Source: Bacillota bacterium (lineage in GTDB: Bacteria > Bacillota > Limnochordia > DTU080). Taken from it: DNA of 45,621 nt. Every line of letters starts with the position of its first letter. Position 1 is the first letter of the stretch. The stretch spans positions 1 through 45,621 of the forward strand of contig DULU01000076.1 of assembly GCA_012840225.1 (NCBI GenBank), read 5' to 3'. Positions 32,685 to 42,430 of this stretch are shown piece after piece. The translations under genes were made by a program, and so were the position numbers. The notes under the pieces are model-generated. The model made no database searches. It was given only the letters and a program-made list of their open reading frames with translations, and was not told where the DNA came from.

Positions 32685-33569
32685 GTGACCTGTCAGATGT
32701 ATTCTTCGACAGTTAAACTGATGCGCGAGGGTGAATATATGGGGAGCGGTCGGCCTGAGGAAGCCGAGGCGGTGATCATCGGCGCCCCGTTCGACAGCAC
32801 GACCAGCTTCCGGCCGGGAGCCCGTTTTGCCCCGCAGCTCATCAGACAGGTTTCCTATGTCCTGGAGGAATACAGCCCGGAGCTTGACGGCAGCCTGGAA
32901 GAAGTCCGCTTTTTTGACGCCGGCAACCTGGACATGCCCGCCGGCGCTCCCGGCCCGGCTCTGTCTCTTTTGCGGGAGGCAGTTGCGGAGCTCGCTTTTA
33001 AGCCGGGACTAAGGCTTTTCCTCCTGGGTGGGGAGCACCTGGTGACGTTGCCGGCCGTGGAAGCGGCCTTGGCGTTTTATCCCGACCTTTGCGTCCTGCA
33101 ATTCGATGCCCATGCCGACCTGCGCCACACCTATGGGGGGGAAAAATTTTCCCACGCCACGGTAATGCGCCGCATAGCCGAAATCGTGGGTCCCAGGCGG
33201 GTTTACCAGTTCGGCATCCGCTCCGGCAGCCGTGAGGAATTCCGGTTCGGGCAGGAGAATACCAGCTTCTTCCCGTATGAAATAACCGGGCCTCTGGAGA
33301 CGGTGCTGCCGGAACTGACCGGCCGCCCGCTTTACGTCACCATAGATATCGATGTGGTCGATCCAGGCTATGCTCCCGGCACGGGCACCCCGGAACCCGG
33401 AGGGGTGAGTGCCGCAGAGATGATCGCCGTCGTCAGGCGCCTCAGCGCATTGACCATCATTGGTTTCGACGTGGTGGAAGTGTGCCCGCCCGCCGACCAT
33501 AGCTGGACAACCGCCGTTTTGGCCGCCAAAATAGTGCGGGAAGCGCTGATCGGGTTGGGAAGCAGGTAA
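32685..33569 (+). CDS. speB: agmatinase (ureohydrolase family)
   Basis: A 294-residue arginase-fold hydrolase with the Mn-binding motifs GGEH, DAHADLRHTY and DIDVVDPGYAPGTGTPEPGG, plus SHATVMRRI. The family splits agmatine into putrescine and urea; the pairing with speE also fits a route through N1-aminopropylagmatine, as known in some thermophiles. GTG 32685 and ATG 32697 are both possible starts; neither has a clear ribosome site, so translation may be coupled to speE, which ends five bases upstream. Sequence before VIIGAPFDSTTSFRPG is variable in the family. Confidence 0.9.
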   Translation: MTCQMYSSTVKLMREGEYMGSGRPEEAEAVIIGAPFDSTTSFRPGARFAPQLIRQVSYVLEEYSPELDGSLEEVRFFDAGNLDMPAGAPGPALSLLREAVAELAFKPGLRLFLLGGEHLVTLPAVEAALAFYPDLCVLQFDAHADLRHTYGGEKFSHATVMRRIAEIVGPRRVYQFGIRSGSREEFRFGQENTSFFPYEITGPLETVLPELTGRPLYVTIDIDVVDPGYAPGTGTPEPGGVSAAEMIAVVRRLSALTIIGFDVVEVCPPADHSWTTAVLAAKIVREALIGLGSR

Positions 33570-33594
33570 AAGGAGTTCTAAGGAGGAATGGAGC

Positions 33595-34371
33595 GTGGCA
33601 GGTGAATCTTTGTTCAGCGCCTGGATGGTGTTGGGCTTGGCATTGCGGCGCACCTATGATCACCTGGGCATGGTGGTGTTCACCAGTATCATCTGGTTCG
33701 TGTTCAGCTTCGGCCCGGCGGTTTACGGCTTCATCGCCGTGTGGAACGCCCCGGTCCTGCCGATCATCATTCTGGCATGCTTAATCATCATCTTCATCTC
33801 CGGGCCGGTGCTGGCGGGCATATACGCCGGCAATCTGAAGCTGATCAAGACAGGCGAAGCCACCATCCGGGACTATTGGCGAGGCTTTCGCGACAACTAT
33901 AAATTGACGGCGGCCACCGGTGCCGCCATGCTTTTTATATTGCTGGTGCTGGCTGTCGATATGGCCTGGTTCATCCGGCACCCCGGGCCTTTCTTCCGCA
34001 TATTGAGCATCCCCTGGGGGTACCTGATCGGTTTCTGGTTCCTGGTGGCCATGTACGTTTTCCCCTTTGCCATATACAAACCGGCCAAGTGGTACAAAGT
34101 TTTGCAGCGAGCTGTATTGCTGGTGCTGGACAACCTGGTGGTCACCTTCATCGTGGCCGTCGCCGGCGGGCTGGCCATCTATTTAAGCCTGCTCACCAGA
34201 GCGCCTTTGGTTTTTTTCCTGGCCGGCTTCATGACCATTCTGCACAACACCACTTTTTGCCAGCTGATGTATAAGTATGAAGACGACGGCGGGCATTCTT
34301 TGGATGGGGAGGAAAAAGAGGCGGGCGGCACGGCCGGTGCCGCCGATTCTATTGACCGGAAAACTACCTAA
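33595..34371 (+). CDS. DUF624-like (YesL-type) membrane protein
   Basis: A 258-residue protein with about five or six membrane helices and a polar Gly/Glu-rich tail. The LGLALRRTYDHLGMVVFTSIIWF opening, GPVLAGIYAGNLKLIKTGEATIRDYWRGFRDNYK loop and following helices resemble the DUF624/YesL family, whose role is unknown. GTG 33595 follows AAGGAGG (33580-33586) by eight bases. It lies between speB and pyrG and may be cotranscribed with speEB. Confidence 0.65.
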   Translation: MAGESLFSAWMVLGLALRRTYDHLGMVVFTSIIWFVFSFGPAVYGFIAVWNAPVLPIIILACLIIIFISGPVLAGIYAGNLKLIKTGEATIRDYWRGFRDNYKLTAATGAAMLFILLVLAVDMAWFIRHPGPFFRILSIPWGYLIGFWFLVAMYVFPFAIYKPAKWYKVLQRAVLLVLDNLVVTFIVAVAGGLAIYLSLLTRAPLVFFLAGFMTILHNTTFCQLMYKYEDDGGHSLDGEEKEAGGTAGAADSIDRKTT

Positions 34372-34388
34372 CCTGCGAGTGCCATGCG

Positions 34389-34439
34389 GGTGTCGGTGTC
34401 GCACCGGTGTAGGTGCAGCACTGGTGTCGGTACAGCAGG
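34389..34439 (+). repeat. three tandem imperfect 17-base repeats upstream of pyrG
   Basis: Three consecutive units start GGTGTCGGTGTCGCACC (34389-34405), GGTGTAGGTGCAGCACT (34406-34422) and GGTGTCGGTACAGCAGG (34423-34439). They share GGTGTnGGTnnnGCAnn. The segment is non-coding and lies 50 bases before the pyrG start. Confidence 0.7.
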
Positions 34440-34465
34440 CGGGGTAGGATGATCTATTTATATAG

Positions 34466-36094
<1,629 letters not shown>

Positions 36095-36154
36095 GAGCGG
36101 CATTGGTCTGAACAATTATGGACATGAGGTCCACTGGTATGAAGCTCTCCGATT

Positions 36155-36163
36155 TGGTATAAT
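36155..36163 (+). promoter_or_regulatory. extended -10 before the BFN-domain gene
   Basis: TTGGTATAAT region: TATAAT at 36158-36163 preceded by TG at 36155-36156. No good -35 is seen. It lies 44 bases before the gene start. Confidence 0.5.
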
Positions 36164-36206
36164 TCAAGTTAAGATCGACCAATTAAGGTCCCAAGGGGGG
36201 TCTAAC

Positions 36207-36689
36207 ATGGTCAGGATGAAAGTGAAAGTTGTGGGCTTCGCTCAAGATACAATGCAGTTGGTAGTGGTTATCACCGATCTTGAGGAAAAAGGATTTATAC
36301 CCATAGTCATCGGACCTGCGGAAGCCTTTGCCATAAACCAGGGCTTGGAAGGACACAAGTCCCCGCGCCCGATGACGCATGACCTGCTGAAGAATATCGT
36401 CGAGGCGCTGAACACCAAAGTGGATCGGATTGTCATCAATGATCTGCGGGACGAGACCTATTATGCCCGCATTTACCTGAAAACCAAAGATGGCGTGCTG
36501 GAAGTGGATTCACGGCCCTCCGATGCCATTGCCCTTCATGTGCGCTGCGGCACGCCGCTTTATGTGTCTGAAGAAGTGGCGGCCAAAGCCATGATTTCCA
36601 AGCCCATCGACGACAAAGAGATGGAAGAGTTCCACAAGTTCGTAGAAGGTCTTACCCCCGACGACTTCATGAAAAATCTTAAGGAATAG
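36207..36689 (+). CDS. bifunctional nuclease domain (BFN/DUF151) protein
   Basis: A 160-residue protein of the BFN family. VVGFAQDTMQLVVVITDLEEKGFIPIVIGPAEAFAI opens the domain, then RPMTHDLLKNIVEAL and the conserved RPSDAIALHVRCGTPLYVSEEVA. Plant and bacterial members have been reported to cleave DNA and RNA, but the normal role is unclear. ATG 36207 follows AAGGGGGG by six bases; an upstream in-frame extension to 35967 lies inside pyrG and is not used. A terminator follows. Confidence 0.85.
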   Translation: MVRMKVKVVGFAQDTMQLVVVITDLEEKGFIPIVIGPAEAFAINQGLEGHKSPRPMTHDLLKNIVEALNTKVDRIVINDLRDETYYARIYLKTKDGVLEVDSRPSDAIALHVRCGTPLYVSEEVAAKAMISKPIDDKEMEEFHKFVEGLTPDDFMKNLKE

Positions 36690-36709
36690 CCCATAGCGAT
36701 CAGGTTTAG

Positions 36710-36748
36710 TGAGGGGCGGCGAGAGCGCAAACCGCCCCACCTCATTTT
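36710..36748 (+). terminator. terminator after BFN gene
   Basis: GGGGCGG (36713-36719) pairs with CCGCCCC (36732-36738), loop 12, an outer TGA/TCA pairing with a bulge, then TTTT. Confidence 0.7.
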
Positions 36749-37034
36749 AATTAAGCCGTCTATGAGAAAAAGGAGCAGCTGGAGTTATCAAGTGTGGCAA
36801 TATTCGCCGGCCCGCTTGGGATTTGCTGAGCCGGGCCATGGAGAAGGCGCCGATTTTTCCGGCAGGTAGTCCCCATAATATCATCCCGCACGGGGGAATA
36901 TATCTTCGAAGCCGGGCCACCTTCCGTATCATCTAATTCTCTGGTATAAACAATTAGTTTTTTGCTTAACCTTGACGCCGTTTACCGGCGCGTCCCAAGA
37001 TTACCGGTATATCTGATTTTCATGGGAGGCAGTG
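36749..37034. other. long non-coding region before rho
   Basis: No convincing gene. It holds a hairpin GGCCCG/CGGGCC (36809-36837), a repeated AGCCGGGCCA (about 36829 and 36911), an extended -10 TGGTATAAA at 36942-36950 and, just after it, an imperfect GACGCCG..CGGCGCGTC hairpin near 36975-36995. The last two suggest a rho promoter about 85 bases before the gene with a structured leader. Small ORFs here lack ribosome sites. Confidence 0.4.
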
Positions 37035-38312
37035 GTGGAATTGACTTTATCTGAACTGGAAAGCATGACCAATGTGGAATTGCACGAATTAGCCAAAAGC
37101 ATGGAGATTACCGGGCTGGCCAAAATGCGCAAGCACGATATCATCATGCGCATCCTGGAGGTGGAAGCCGAGCGGGAAAACCTGGTGCTGACCCAAGGCA
37201 TCCTGGAAATATTGCCCGACGGCTACGGCTTCCTCAGACGGAAGAACTACACCCCCAGCAACGACGATATATACGTGTCGCCTTCGCAGATCCGCCGCTT
37301 CGGCCTGCGCACGGGCGACCAGATTCTCGGCCAGGCCCGGCCGCCCAGGGACAGCGAGCGCTATTTAGCCTTGATCCGGGTGAAGGCGGTCAACATGCGC
37401 GATCCCGATGTCGCCATCACCCGCAAAAATTTCGACGACCTGACGCCCATTTACCCAAACCGCCGGCTGCGGCTGGAAGTGGAAAGCACCAAAGATGTGG
37501 CCACCAGGCTCATCGATGTCATCGCCCCGCTGGGCAAAGGGCAGCGCGGCCTGATCGTCGCTCCTCCGAAGGCGGGGAAGACCACAGTGCTGAAAAAGCT
37601 GGCCAACAGCATCACTGCCAATCATCCCGAAGTGGAATTGATCGTGCTGCTCATCGACGAGCGGCCTGAAGAAGTGACCGATATGGAGCGCTCCGTACAG
37701 GGCGAGGTGGTCAGCTCCACCTTCGACATGACGCCCGAGAACCATGTGCGCATCGCCGATATCGTCCTGGAGAGAGCCAAACGGCTGGTGGAGCACGGCA
37801 TGGATGTGGTGATCCTCCTGGACAGCATCACCCGCCTGGCCAGAGCCCACAACCTGGTGGTCCCGCCCAGCGGCCGCACCCTTTCCGGCGGTGTCGACCC
37901 GGCGGCCTTGCACCGCCCGAAACGTTTCTTTGGCGCGGCGCGTAATATAGAAGAGGGGGGCAGTTTGACCATCTTGGCCACCACGCTGATCGACACCGGC
38001 AGCCGCATGGATGAAGTGATCTACGAGGAATTCAAAGGCACCGGCAACATGGAACTACACCTGGACAGGCGCCTGGCCGAGCGGCGCATCTTCCCGGCCA
38101 TAGACATCTACAAATCGGGCACCCGCAAAGAAGAGCTGCTTTTGTCAGAGAAGGAACTGGATATGACCTGGATATTGCGCAAAGCTCTGGCCTCTCTGGG
38201 CACGGCGGAGACTACCGACCTTTTGATCGACAGGCTCACCCACACCAAATCCAATGCTGAATTCATGGATGTGGTGCTCAAATCCCCCCTTGCTGAAAAC
38301 TTAAGAGCTTAG
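37035..38312 (+). CDS. rho: transcription termination factor Rho
   Basis: A 425-residue hexameric RNA helicase. The N-terminal Rho_N part is [20 protein letters not shown], then the RNA-binding OB fold with [10 protein letters not shown], Walker [10 protein letters not shown], Walker [18 protein letters not shown], and the Q/R loop region. Rho ends untranslated transcripts. GTG 37035 is preferred to GTG 37032 because GGGAGG (37024-37029) is better spaced. It follows a long leader, in keeping with Rho autoregulation known in other bacteria; that is inference here. Confidence 0.96.
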   Translation: MELTLSELESMTNVELHELAKSMEITGLAKMRKHDIIMRILEVEAERENLVLTQGILEILPDGYGFLRRKNYTPSNDDIYVSPSQIRRFGLRTGDQILGQARPPRDSERYLALIRVKAVNMRDPDVAITRKNFDDLTPIYPNRRLRLEVESTKDVATRLIDVIAPLGKGQRGLIVAPPKAGKTTVLKKLANSITANHPEVELIVLLIDERPEEVTDMERSVQGEVVSSTFDMTPENHVRIADIVLERAKRLVEHGMDVVILLDSITRLARAHNLVVPPSGRTLSGGVDPAALHRPKRFFGAARNIEEGGSLTILATTLIDTGSRMDEVIYEEFKGTGNMELHLDRRLAERRIFPAIDIYKSGTRKEELLLSEKELDMTWILRKALASLGTAETTDLLIDRLTHTKSNAEFMDVVLKSPLAENLRA

Positions 38313-38434
38313 GCAAATTAGGCAGGAACATTTATTTCCAGCGCCGAACTGATTCGGCATTCCCATAAATTGCATAAAGCCTGTGCTTACTGCCAAGTCG
38401 GTCGTCAGTCGGAAACGACACGGGGAGGTTGAGA

Positions 38435-39439
38435 ATGAAGTCGGAGCCTGTAATGATATTTGCTTTATTTTGCGCATTATATGCGGTGTGCCTGGGTGGT
38501 CCGCCGACGGCTTCCGGCGGCAACGAAGATTGGTCGGGAACGGGCATGAGTTTCACCCTCGACAACAACACCATGATAGCCTCCATGGCGCGCTTCCCAC
38601 AGTGGGATAATCGTCCTGAAGTCACTGAGCCAAAACCGGAAGAAGAAAACGGAGAAACCGCCGCCAGTGAGGTCGCCCCCGTTGAGGCGGAAGAAGAAAG
38701 CGACCCGTCGCCGATCCTCATACATACGGTGCAAAAAGGGGAGACGCTCTGGGATATCGCCAAAGCCTACAATATTGACATCGACACTATCGCCGCCGCC
38801 AATGATCTCGTAAACCTCAATCAGCTGCGCGTGGGACAAAAGCTGAACATCCTTAAGGTGAAGGGCGTCCTGCACACAGTTGCCAAGGGGGATAATCTGT
38901 GGGATATCGCCAAGAAGTATAATGTCGACGTCAAGGTGATCATTGCCTATAATCGCCTCAGCGATCCGGAAAACCTGCAGCCCAACCAGCAACTGGTGAT
39001 CCCCGGCGCCAAGGTGCCCAAAGCGGCCAACAGGCAGCCGGCGTTGGTGTCTGCCGCCGGCAAGCTGCAGAAGGCGTTTTACTATCCGGTATACGGACGG
39101 GTATCCAGCCGCTTTGGTCCGCGCTGGGGGCGGATGCATGAGGGCATGGACCTTGCCGTGAACACCGGCACGCCGGTGAAAGCGGCGGCCGCCGGGCGCG
39201 TCACCTTTGCCGGCAGTAACAGCGGCTATGGGCTGTTGGTGAAGCTGGATCACGGCAACAGCGTGGAGACCAGATATGCTCACTTAAGCCGCATAAGCGT
39301 TAAGGTGGGCCAGCAGATCGAGGCCGGCCAGGTGATCGGCTACAGCGGCAACACCGGTAATTCCACGGGACCGCATCTTCATTTCGAAATCCGCTACAAA
39401 GGCAAAGCCGTTGACCCATCGCTTTACCTGCTTAAGTAA
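38435..39439 (+). CDS. secreted cell-wall endopeptidase: two LysM repeats plus M23 domain
   Basis: A 334-residue exported protein. The signal sequence is VMIFALFCALYAVCLGG; an acidic linker follows (PKPEEENGE, EAEEESD), then two LysM repeats, HTVQKGETLWDIAKAYNI and HTVAKGDNLWDIAKKYNV, and a C-terminal M23 peptidase with HEGMDLA (first His and Asp), HLS and HLHFEIR (second His pair). LysM binds peptidoglycan and the M23 domain cuts its peptide bridges. ATG 38435 has GGGGAGG six bases upstream. Between rho and rpmE, a place where Clostridia often carry an M23 gene. Confidence 0.92.
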   Translation: MKSEPVMIFALFCALYAVCLGGPPTASGGNEDWSGTGMSFTLDNNTMIASMARFPQWDNRPEVTEPKPEEENGETAASEVAPVEAEEESDPSPILIHTVQKGETLWDIAKAYNIDIDTIAAANDLVNLNQLRVGQKLNILKVKGVLHTVAKGDNLWDIAKKYNVDVKVIIAYNRLSDPENLQPNQQLVIPGAKVPKAANRQPALVSAAGKLQKAFYYPVYGRVSSRFGPRWGRMHEGMDLAVNTGTPVKAAAAGRVTFAGSNSGYGLLVKLDHGNSVETRYAHLSRISVKVGQQIEAGQVIGYSGNTGNSTGPHLHFEIRYKGKAVDPSLYLLK

Positions 39440-39446
39440 AATGCGC

Positions 39447-39475
39447 TTGTGACCTGAGGCGGGATATGGTATATT
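39447..39475 (+). promoter_or_regulatory. promoter of rpmE
   Basis: TTGTGA at 39447-39452, 17 bases, TATATT at 39470-39475, preceded by TGG (extended -10). The start is about 40 bases before rpmE. A TGTGCACA half element like that of the 40902 regulator lies at 39509-39516, next to the ribosome site. Confidence 0.65.
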
Positions 39476-39519
39476 ATCGTAGTGTTGCCGAAAGCGTTTT
39501 GGGAAAGGTGTGCACATAG

Positions 39520-39729
39520 ATGAAAAAGGGAATTCATCCACAATATAACCAAACCACGATAACTTGCGCTTGCGGAGAAAGCTTCGTCACCGGTTCCACG
39601 GGCAAAGATATGCGGGTGGAAGTCTGCTCCAAGTGCCATCCGTTTTATACCGGTACCAAGACCAAGCTGGTGGACACCACCGGACGGGTGGAGCGTTTCC
39701 GCCGCAAATATGCCCGGGACGGCAAGTAA
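39520..39729 (+). CDS. rpmE: 50S ribosomal protein L31 (zinc-binding type)
   Basis: A 69-residue L31 with [18 protein letters not shown] and [10 protein letters not shown]; the CxC and CxxC pairs make this the zinc-binding C+ form, unlike the zinc-independent YtiA type. It closes the rho block as in many Bacillota and is followed by a strong terminator. Confidence 0.97.
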   Translation: MKKGIHPQYNQTTITCACGESFVTGSTGKDMRVEVCSKCHPFYTGTKTKLVDTTGRVERFRRKYARDGK

Positions 39730-39763
39730 GTTTTAGGACGATCCGCCGGCAAAGTGGGCTACG

Positions 39764-39797
39764 AAAAGCAGGAAAAGATCCTGCTTTTTGCTTTTTT
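39764..39797 (+). terminator. Rho-independent terminator after rpmE
   Basis: AAAAGCAGGA pairs with TCCTGCTTTT across AAAGA, then a second run of six Ts. The dus ribosome site begins just after. Confidence 0.9.
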
Positions 39798-39814
39798 ATC
39801 CCGGAGGTTTAATT

Positions 39815-40837
39815 ATGGAAGAGGTATCAGGCTCGTTGAGGTATGGCCGGCAAATCGGGCGGGTAGAGTTGCAAGCCGGAGCCGTGCTGGCGCCAATGGC
39901 CGGCTTTACCGACACCCCCTTTCGCCTGTTATGCAAAAGGTATGGAGCGGCACTGGTCTATGGCCAGCTGGTGAGCGTCAAATCGATCATCTACGGCAAC
40001 TGCCGCGCCGCCGAATTGCTTGATTTCCTGCCGGAGGAGAAACCTATTGCCGTGCAGCTTTTCGGGGCCGAGCCCCGGGAAATGGCCACCGCCATAAAGA
40101 TGATCACGAACCAGATGGCTCCCGACCATCTCCCGGACATCATCGATATCAACATGGGCTGCCCGGTACCGAAAGTGGTGAACAGCGGCGCCGGCTGTGC
40201 GCTGATGCGAGATCCCGGGCTGGCCGCCGCAATGGTGGCGGCAGCGGCGGAAGCCACCGCCATCCCGGTCACGGTAAAGATGCGCTCCGGTTGGGACGCC
40301 CAGCACATCAACGCCCCGGAACTGGCCAAATTGGTCGAGATGGCCGGAGCGCAGGCGGTGACGGTGCATGCCCGCACCAGAGAGCAATTTTACAGCGGCC
40401 GGGCCGATTGGTCGATCATCAAAGAGGTTAAAGCAGCGGTCGACATTCCGGTCATCGGCAATGGAGACGTGGACTCGCCTGACTCCTTTGCCCAAATGCT
40501 GGCTGTCACCAGGTGCGATGCCGTGATGGTGGGCAGGGCCGCCCTAGGCCGCCCCTGGCTCTTCGCCGAGCTGAGCCCTTCCCGCCGGGACAGTTTTTCC
40601 CCTCCTCAGCCGGTTGAGGTGATCGCTCTGGCCATCGAGCACCTAAAGGCGGCGCTGCGCTATCATGGTCCGGAAGCTTTATATAAAATGCGCAAGCATC
40701 TCGCCTTCTATCTCAAAGGTTTGCGGGGTTCCCATCGCATCAAAGCGGCGCTGCTGCAGGCGTCCAATGAAGAACAGGCCCTTTCCCTTCTCACCGAATA
40801 CCAAAAATATCTTGCAGGCCTGGAGCAAAACGGTTAA
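39815..40837 (+). CDS. dusB: tRNA-dihydrouridine synthase (DusB-like)
   Basis: A 340-residue FMN enzyme reducing uridines in tRNA D loops with NADPH. Signatures: LAPMAGFTDTPFR, VQLFGAEP, DINMGCPVPKVVNSGAGCALM with the catalytic Cys of NMGCP, VTVKMRSGWD, VHARTREQFYSG, GNGDVDS, and VMVGRAALGRPWLF. GGAGG precedes ATG 39815; a longer frame to 39788 starts inside the terminator and is rejected. The promoter of the next gene overlaps its end. Confidence 0.93.
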   Translation: MEEVSGSLRYGRQIGRVELQAGAVLAPMAGFTDTPFRLLCKRYGAALVYGQLVSVKSIIYGNCRAAELLDFLPEEKPIAVQLFGAEPREMATAIKMITNQMAPDHLPDIIDINMGCPVPKVVNSGAGCALMRDPGLAAAMVAAAAEATAIPVTVKMRSGWDAQHINAPELAKLVEMAGAQAVTVHARTREQFYSGRADWSIIKEVKAAVDIPVIGNGDVDSPDSFAQMLAVTRCDAVMVGRAALGRPWLFAELSPSRRDSFSPPQPVEVIALAIEHLKAALRYHGPEALYKMRKHLAFYLKGLRGSHRIKAALLQASNEEQALSLLTEYQKYLAGLEQNG

Positions 40838-40840
40838 AAT
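40812..40840 (+). promoter_or_regulatory. promoter of the regulator/AAR-like trio
   Basis: TTGCAG at 40812-40817, 17-base spacer, TAAAAT at 40835-40840, overlapping the dus stop. The expected start near 40847 lies inside the TGTGCACA operator-like repeat. Confidence 0.6.
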
Positions 40841-40843
40841 AGG

Positions 40844-40863
40844 TGTGCACATATTTGTGCACA
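40844..40863 (+). promoter_or_regulatory. paired palindromic operator-like element TGTGCACA-TATT-TGTGCACA
   Basis: Two identical self-complementary 8-mers (40844-40851 and 40856-40863) are separated by TATT, so the whole 20 bases is also an inverted repeat. It covers the expected transcript start of the helix-turn-helix gene, an arrangement typical of a self-repressing regulator. Confidence 0.6.
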
Positions 40864-40901
40864 TTGTCCGGCGGTCAAGGTCGGAACAGAGGAGCCTGCA
40901 G

Positions 40902-41432
40902 ATGGACTTGATCAGGATCGGGGATAAATTGCTCAGCCGGCGCAAGATCATCAACTGCATCGACAGGATCCTGGAATTACGCTCCTCAGGTAAATCGCAA
41001 ATAGAAGTGGCCAATGAGCTCGCTATTGATCGGGCCTGGATCTCCAGGCTGGAGAGCATGGGCGAAGTGCGCAAAGGCGGCCGGGTGGCCGTAATCGGCT
41101 TTCCGGTGCAAAATCCGGCCGAGCTGCAGCAAGTAGCCGTGGAAGAAGAGGTCGAATTTCATCTCCTTTTGACCGACGAAGAGCGCTGGCGCTGGGCAGC
41201 CGGCTTCTCCGGAGCCGATATGTTCAACCGCCTGATGGAGATGATCATCTCCCTGAAAGACTTCGACACGGTCATTTTCCTGGGATCCGATATGCGCATC
41301 AGGCTGGTGGAAGCCATCTTGGGCCGTGACATGGTCATAGGTGTGGAGCTGGGCACCTCGCCGATCAAAGGCGATGTTTATGTCTCGCCGGCCGAATTGC
41401 GGCAAATGATCAAAGCAGTGAAAGGAAGATGA
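40902..41432 (+). CDS. helix-turn-helix transcriptional regulator of the AAR-like trio
   Basis: A 176-residue protein. Residues 13-56 form a helix-turn-helix (LELRSSGKSQIEVANELAIDRAWISRLESMG), and GGRVAVIGFPVQNPAEL begins a C-terminal alpha/beta domain with VIFLGSDMRIRLVEAILG and DVYVSPAELRQMIKAVKGR, which could bind a ligand or subunits. I do not recognise a named family. ATG 40902 is set by AGAGGAG seven bases upstream; the longer open frame to 40665 lies within dus. Genes 41461 and 42431 follow closely on the same strand. The TGTGCACA pair just upstream is a plausible target. Confidence 0.6.
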   Translation: MDLIRIGDKLLSRRKIINCIDRILELRSSGKSQIEVANELAIDRAWISRLESMGEVRKGGRVAVIGFPVQNPAELQQVAVEEEVEFHLLLTDEERWRWAAGFSGADMFNRLMEMIISLKDFDTVIFLGSDMRIRLVEAILGRDMVIGVELGTSPIKGDVYVSPAELRQMIKAVKGR

Positions 41433-41460
41433 GTTACTTTGGCTGGTGAGGAGGCCGGTA

Positions 41461-42369
41461 GTGAAACATGTAGTAAGCGTCAGCATAGGTTCCTCGGAGC
41501 GCAATCACCGGGTGGATCTGAACATCAACGGTTGCCCGTTCATCATCGAGCGCATCGGCACCGACGGTGATCTGCAGCGCGCCATCGAGCTGATCCGGGA
41601 GTTGGACGGTAAAGTTGATGCCATCGGCATGGGCGGCATCGATCTTTATATATATGCAGGCGGGAAGAGATATACTTTCCGTGATGCCCAGCGCATGGCG
41701 CGCGCCGCCGCAAAAACACCCATTGTAGACGGCAGCGGGCTTAAAAACTCCCTGGAAAGATGGGTGGTCGATTACCTGGTCGACGAGCTCAAGATAGAAC
41801 TGAAAGGCAAACGGGTGCTCATGGCTTCCGCCGTGGACCGATTCGGCATGGCCGAATCCTTCGCCCGGCACGGCTGTCGGATGACTTTCGGTGATCTCTG
41901 CTTCGCCCTGGGAGTGCCTATCGGCATCCACTCCCTGAACACCCTCAGAATCATCGCCATGCTTCTGTTGCCCCTGATCACCAGATTGCCTTTTACCATG
42001 CTTTATCCCACCGGAGACAAACAGCATCAGATCACGCCGAAATATCGCAAATATTATGATTGGGCCGACATCATAGCCGGCGACTGGCATTATATCCGCC
42101 GCTATATGCCGGACAGCTTGCCGAATAAGATCATCCTGACCAATACCGTCACCCCGCAAAATGTGGAAGAGCTCCGCCGGCGCGGCGCGGCTATGCTGAT
42201 CACCACCACGCCGAACCTGTTGGGCCGGTCGTTCGGCACCAATGTGATCGAAGCGGCGCTGGTCTGCCTGGCCGCCCGTTCCCCGGATGAGATCAAACCG
42301 GAAGATTATATGCAGCTGTTGAAGGAGTTCAATTTCCGGCCCCGGGTGGAAGTGCTGAACCCTGCCTGA
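41461..42369 (+). CDS. conserved protein of unknown function, Rossmann-like (middle gene of AAR-like trio)
   Basis: A 302-residue protein beginning VKHVVSVSIGSSERNHRVD. Distinct blocks are IDAIGMGGIDLYIYAGGKRY-like (VDAIGMGGIDLYIY), a possible Rossmann turn at about 118-140 (RVLMASAVDRFGMAESFARHG), LPFTMLYPTGDKQHQ and VTPQNVEELRRRGAAMLITTTPNL. From memory such proteins are sometimes labelled quinate 5-dehydrogenase in databases, without evidence I know of; no shikimate or quinate enzyme motif is visible. It has no signal peptide. GTG 41461 follows GAGGAGG by seven bases, 28 bases after the regulator. Its place before the acyl-ACP-reductase-like gene suggests a shared pathway. Confidence 0.55.
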   Translation: MKHVVSVSIGSSERNHRVDLNINGCPFIIERIGTDGDLQRAIELIRELDGKVDAIGMGGIDLYIYAGGKRYTFRDAQRMARAAAKTPIVDGSGLKNSLERWVVDYLVDELKIELKGKRVLMASAVDRFGMAESFARHGCRMTFGDLCFALGVPIGIHSLNTLRIIAMLLLPLITRLPFTMLYPTGDKQHQITPKYRKYYDWADIIAGDWHYIRRYMPDSLPNKIILTNTVTPQNVEELRRRGAAMLITTTPNLLGRSFGTNVIEAALVCLAARSPDEIKPEDYMQLLKEFNFRPRVEVLNPA

Positions 42370-42430
42370 GCTTTTTGTCATCCCGGCTTTGTCGTGCCTC
42401 TTTGCCTAAACATGTATAGGAGGAAGTTTT

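Noticed and set aside
36763-36870. Plus-strand small ORF beginning MRKRSSW before rho
   Set aside because: No ribosome site before its ATG and no sign of conservation.
36747-36932. Minus-strand 61-codon frame in the spacer before rho
   Set aside because: No ribosome site, composition reflects the hairpin and repeats, and it runs into the terminator.
40665-40901. N-terminal extension of the helix-turn-helix gene
   Set aside because: It lies inside dus and across the promoter and operator; ATG 40902 has a good ribosome site.
42370-42430. Second TGTGCACA-type operator before the AAR-like gene
   Set aside because: No such element is present; the gene seems to depend on the upstream promoter.
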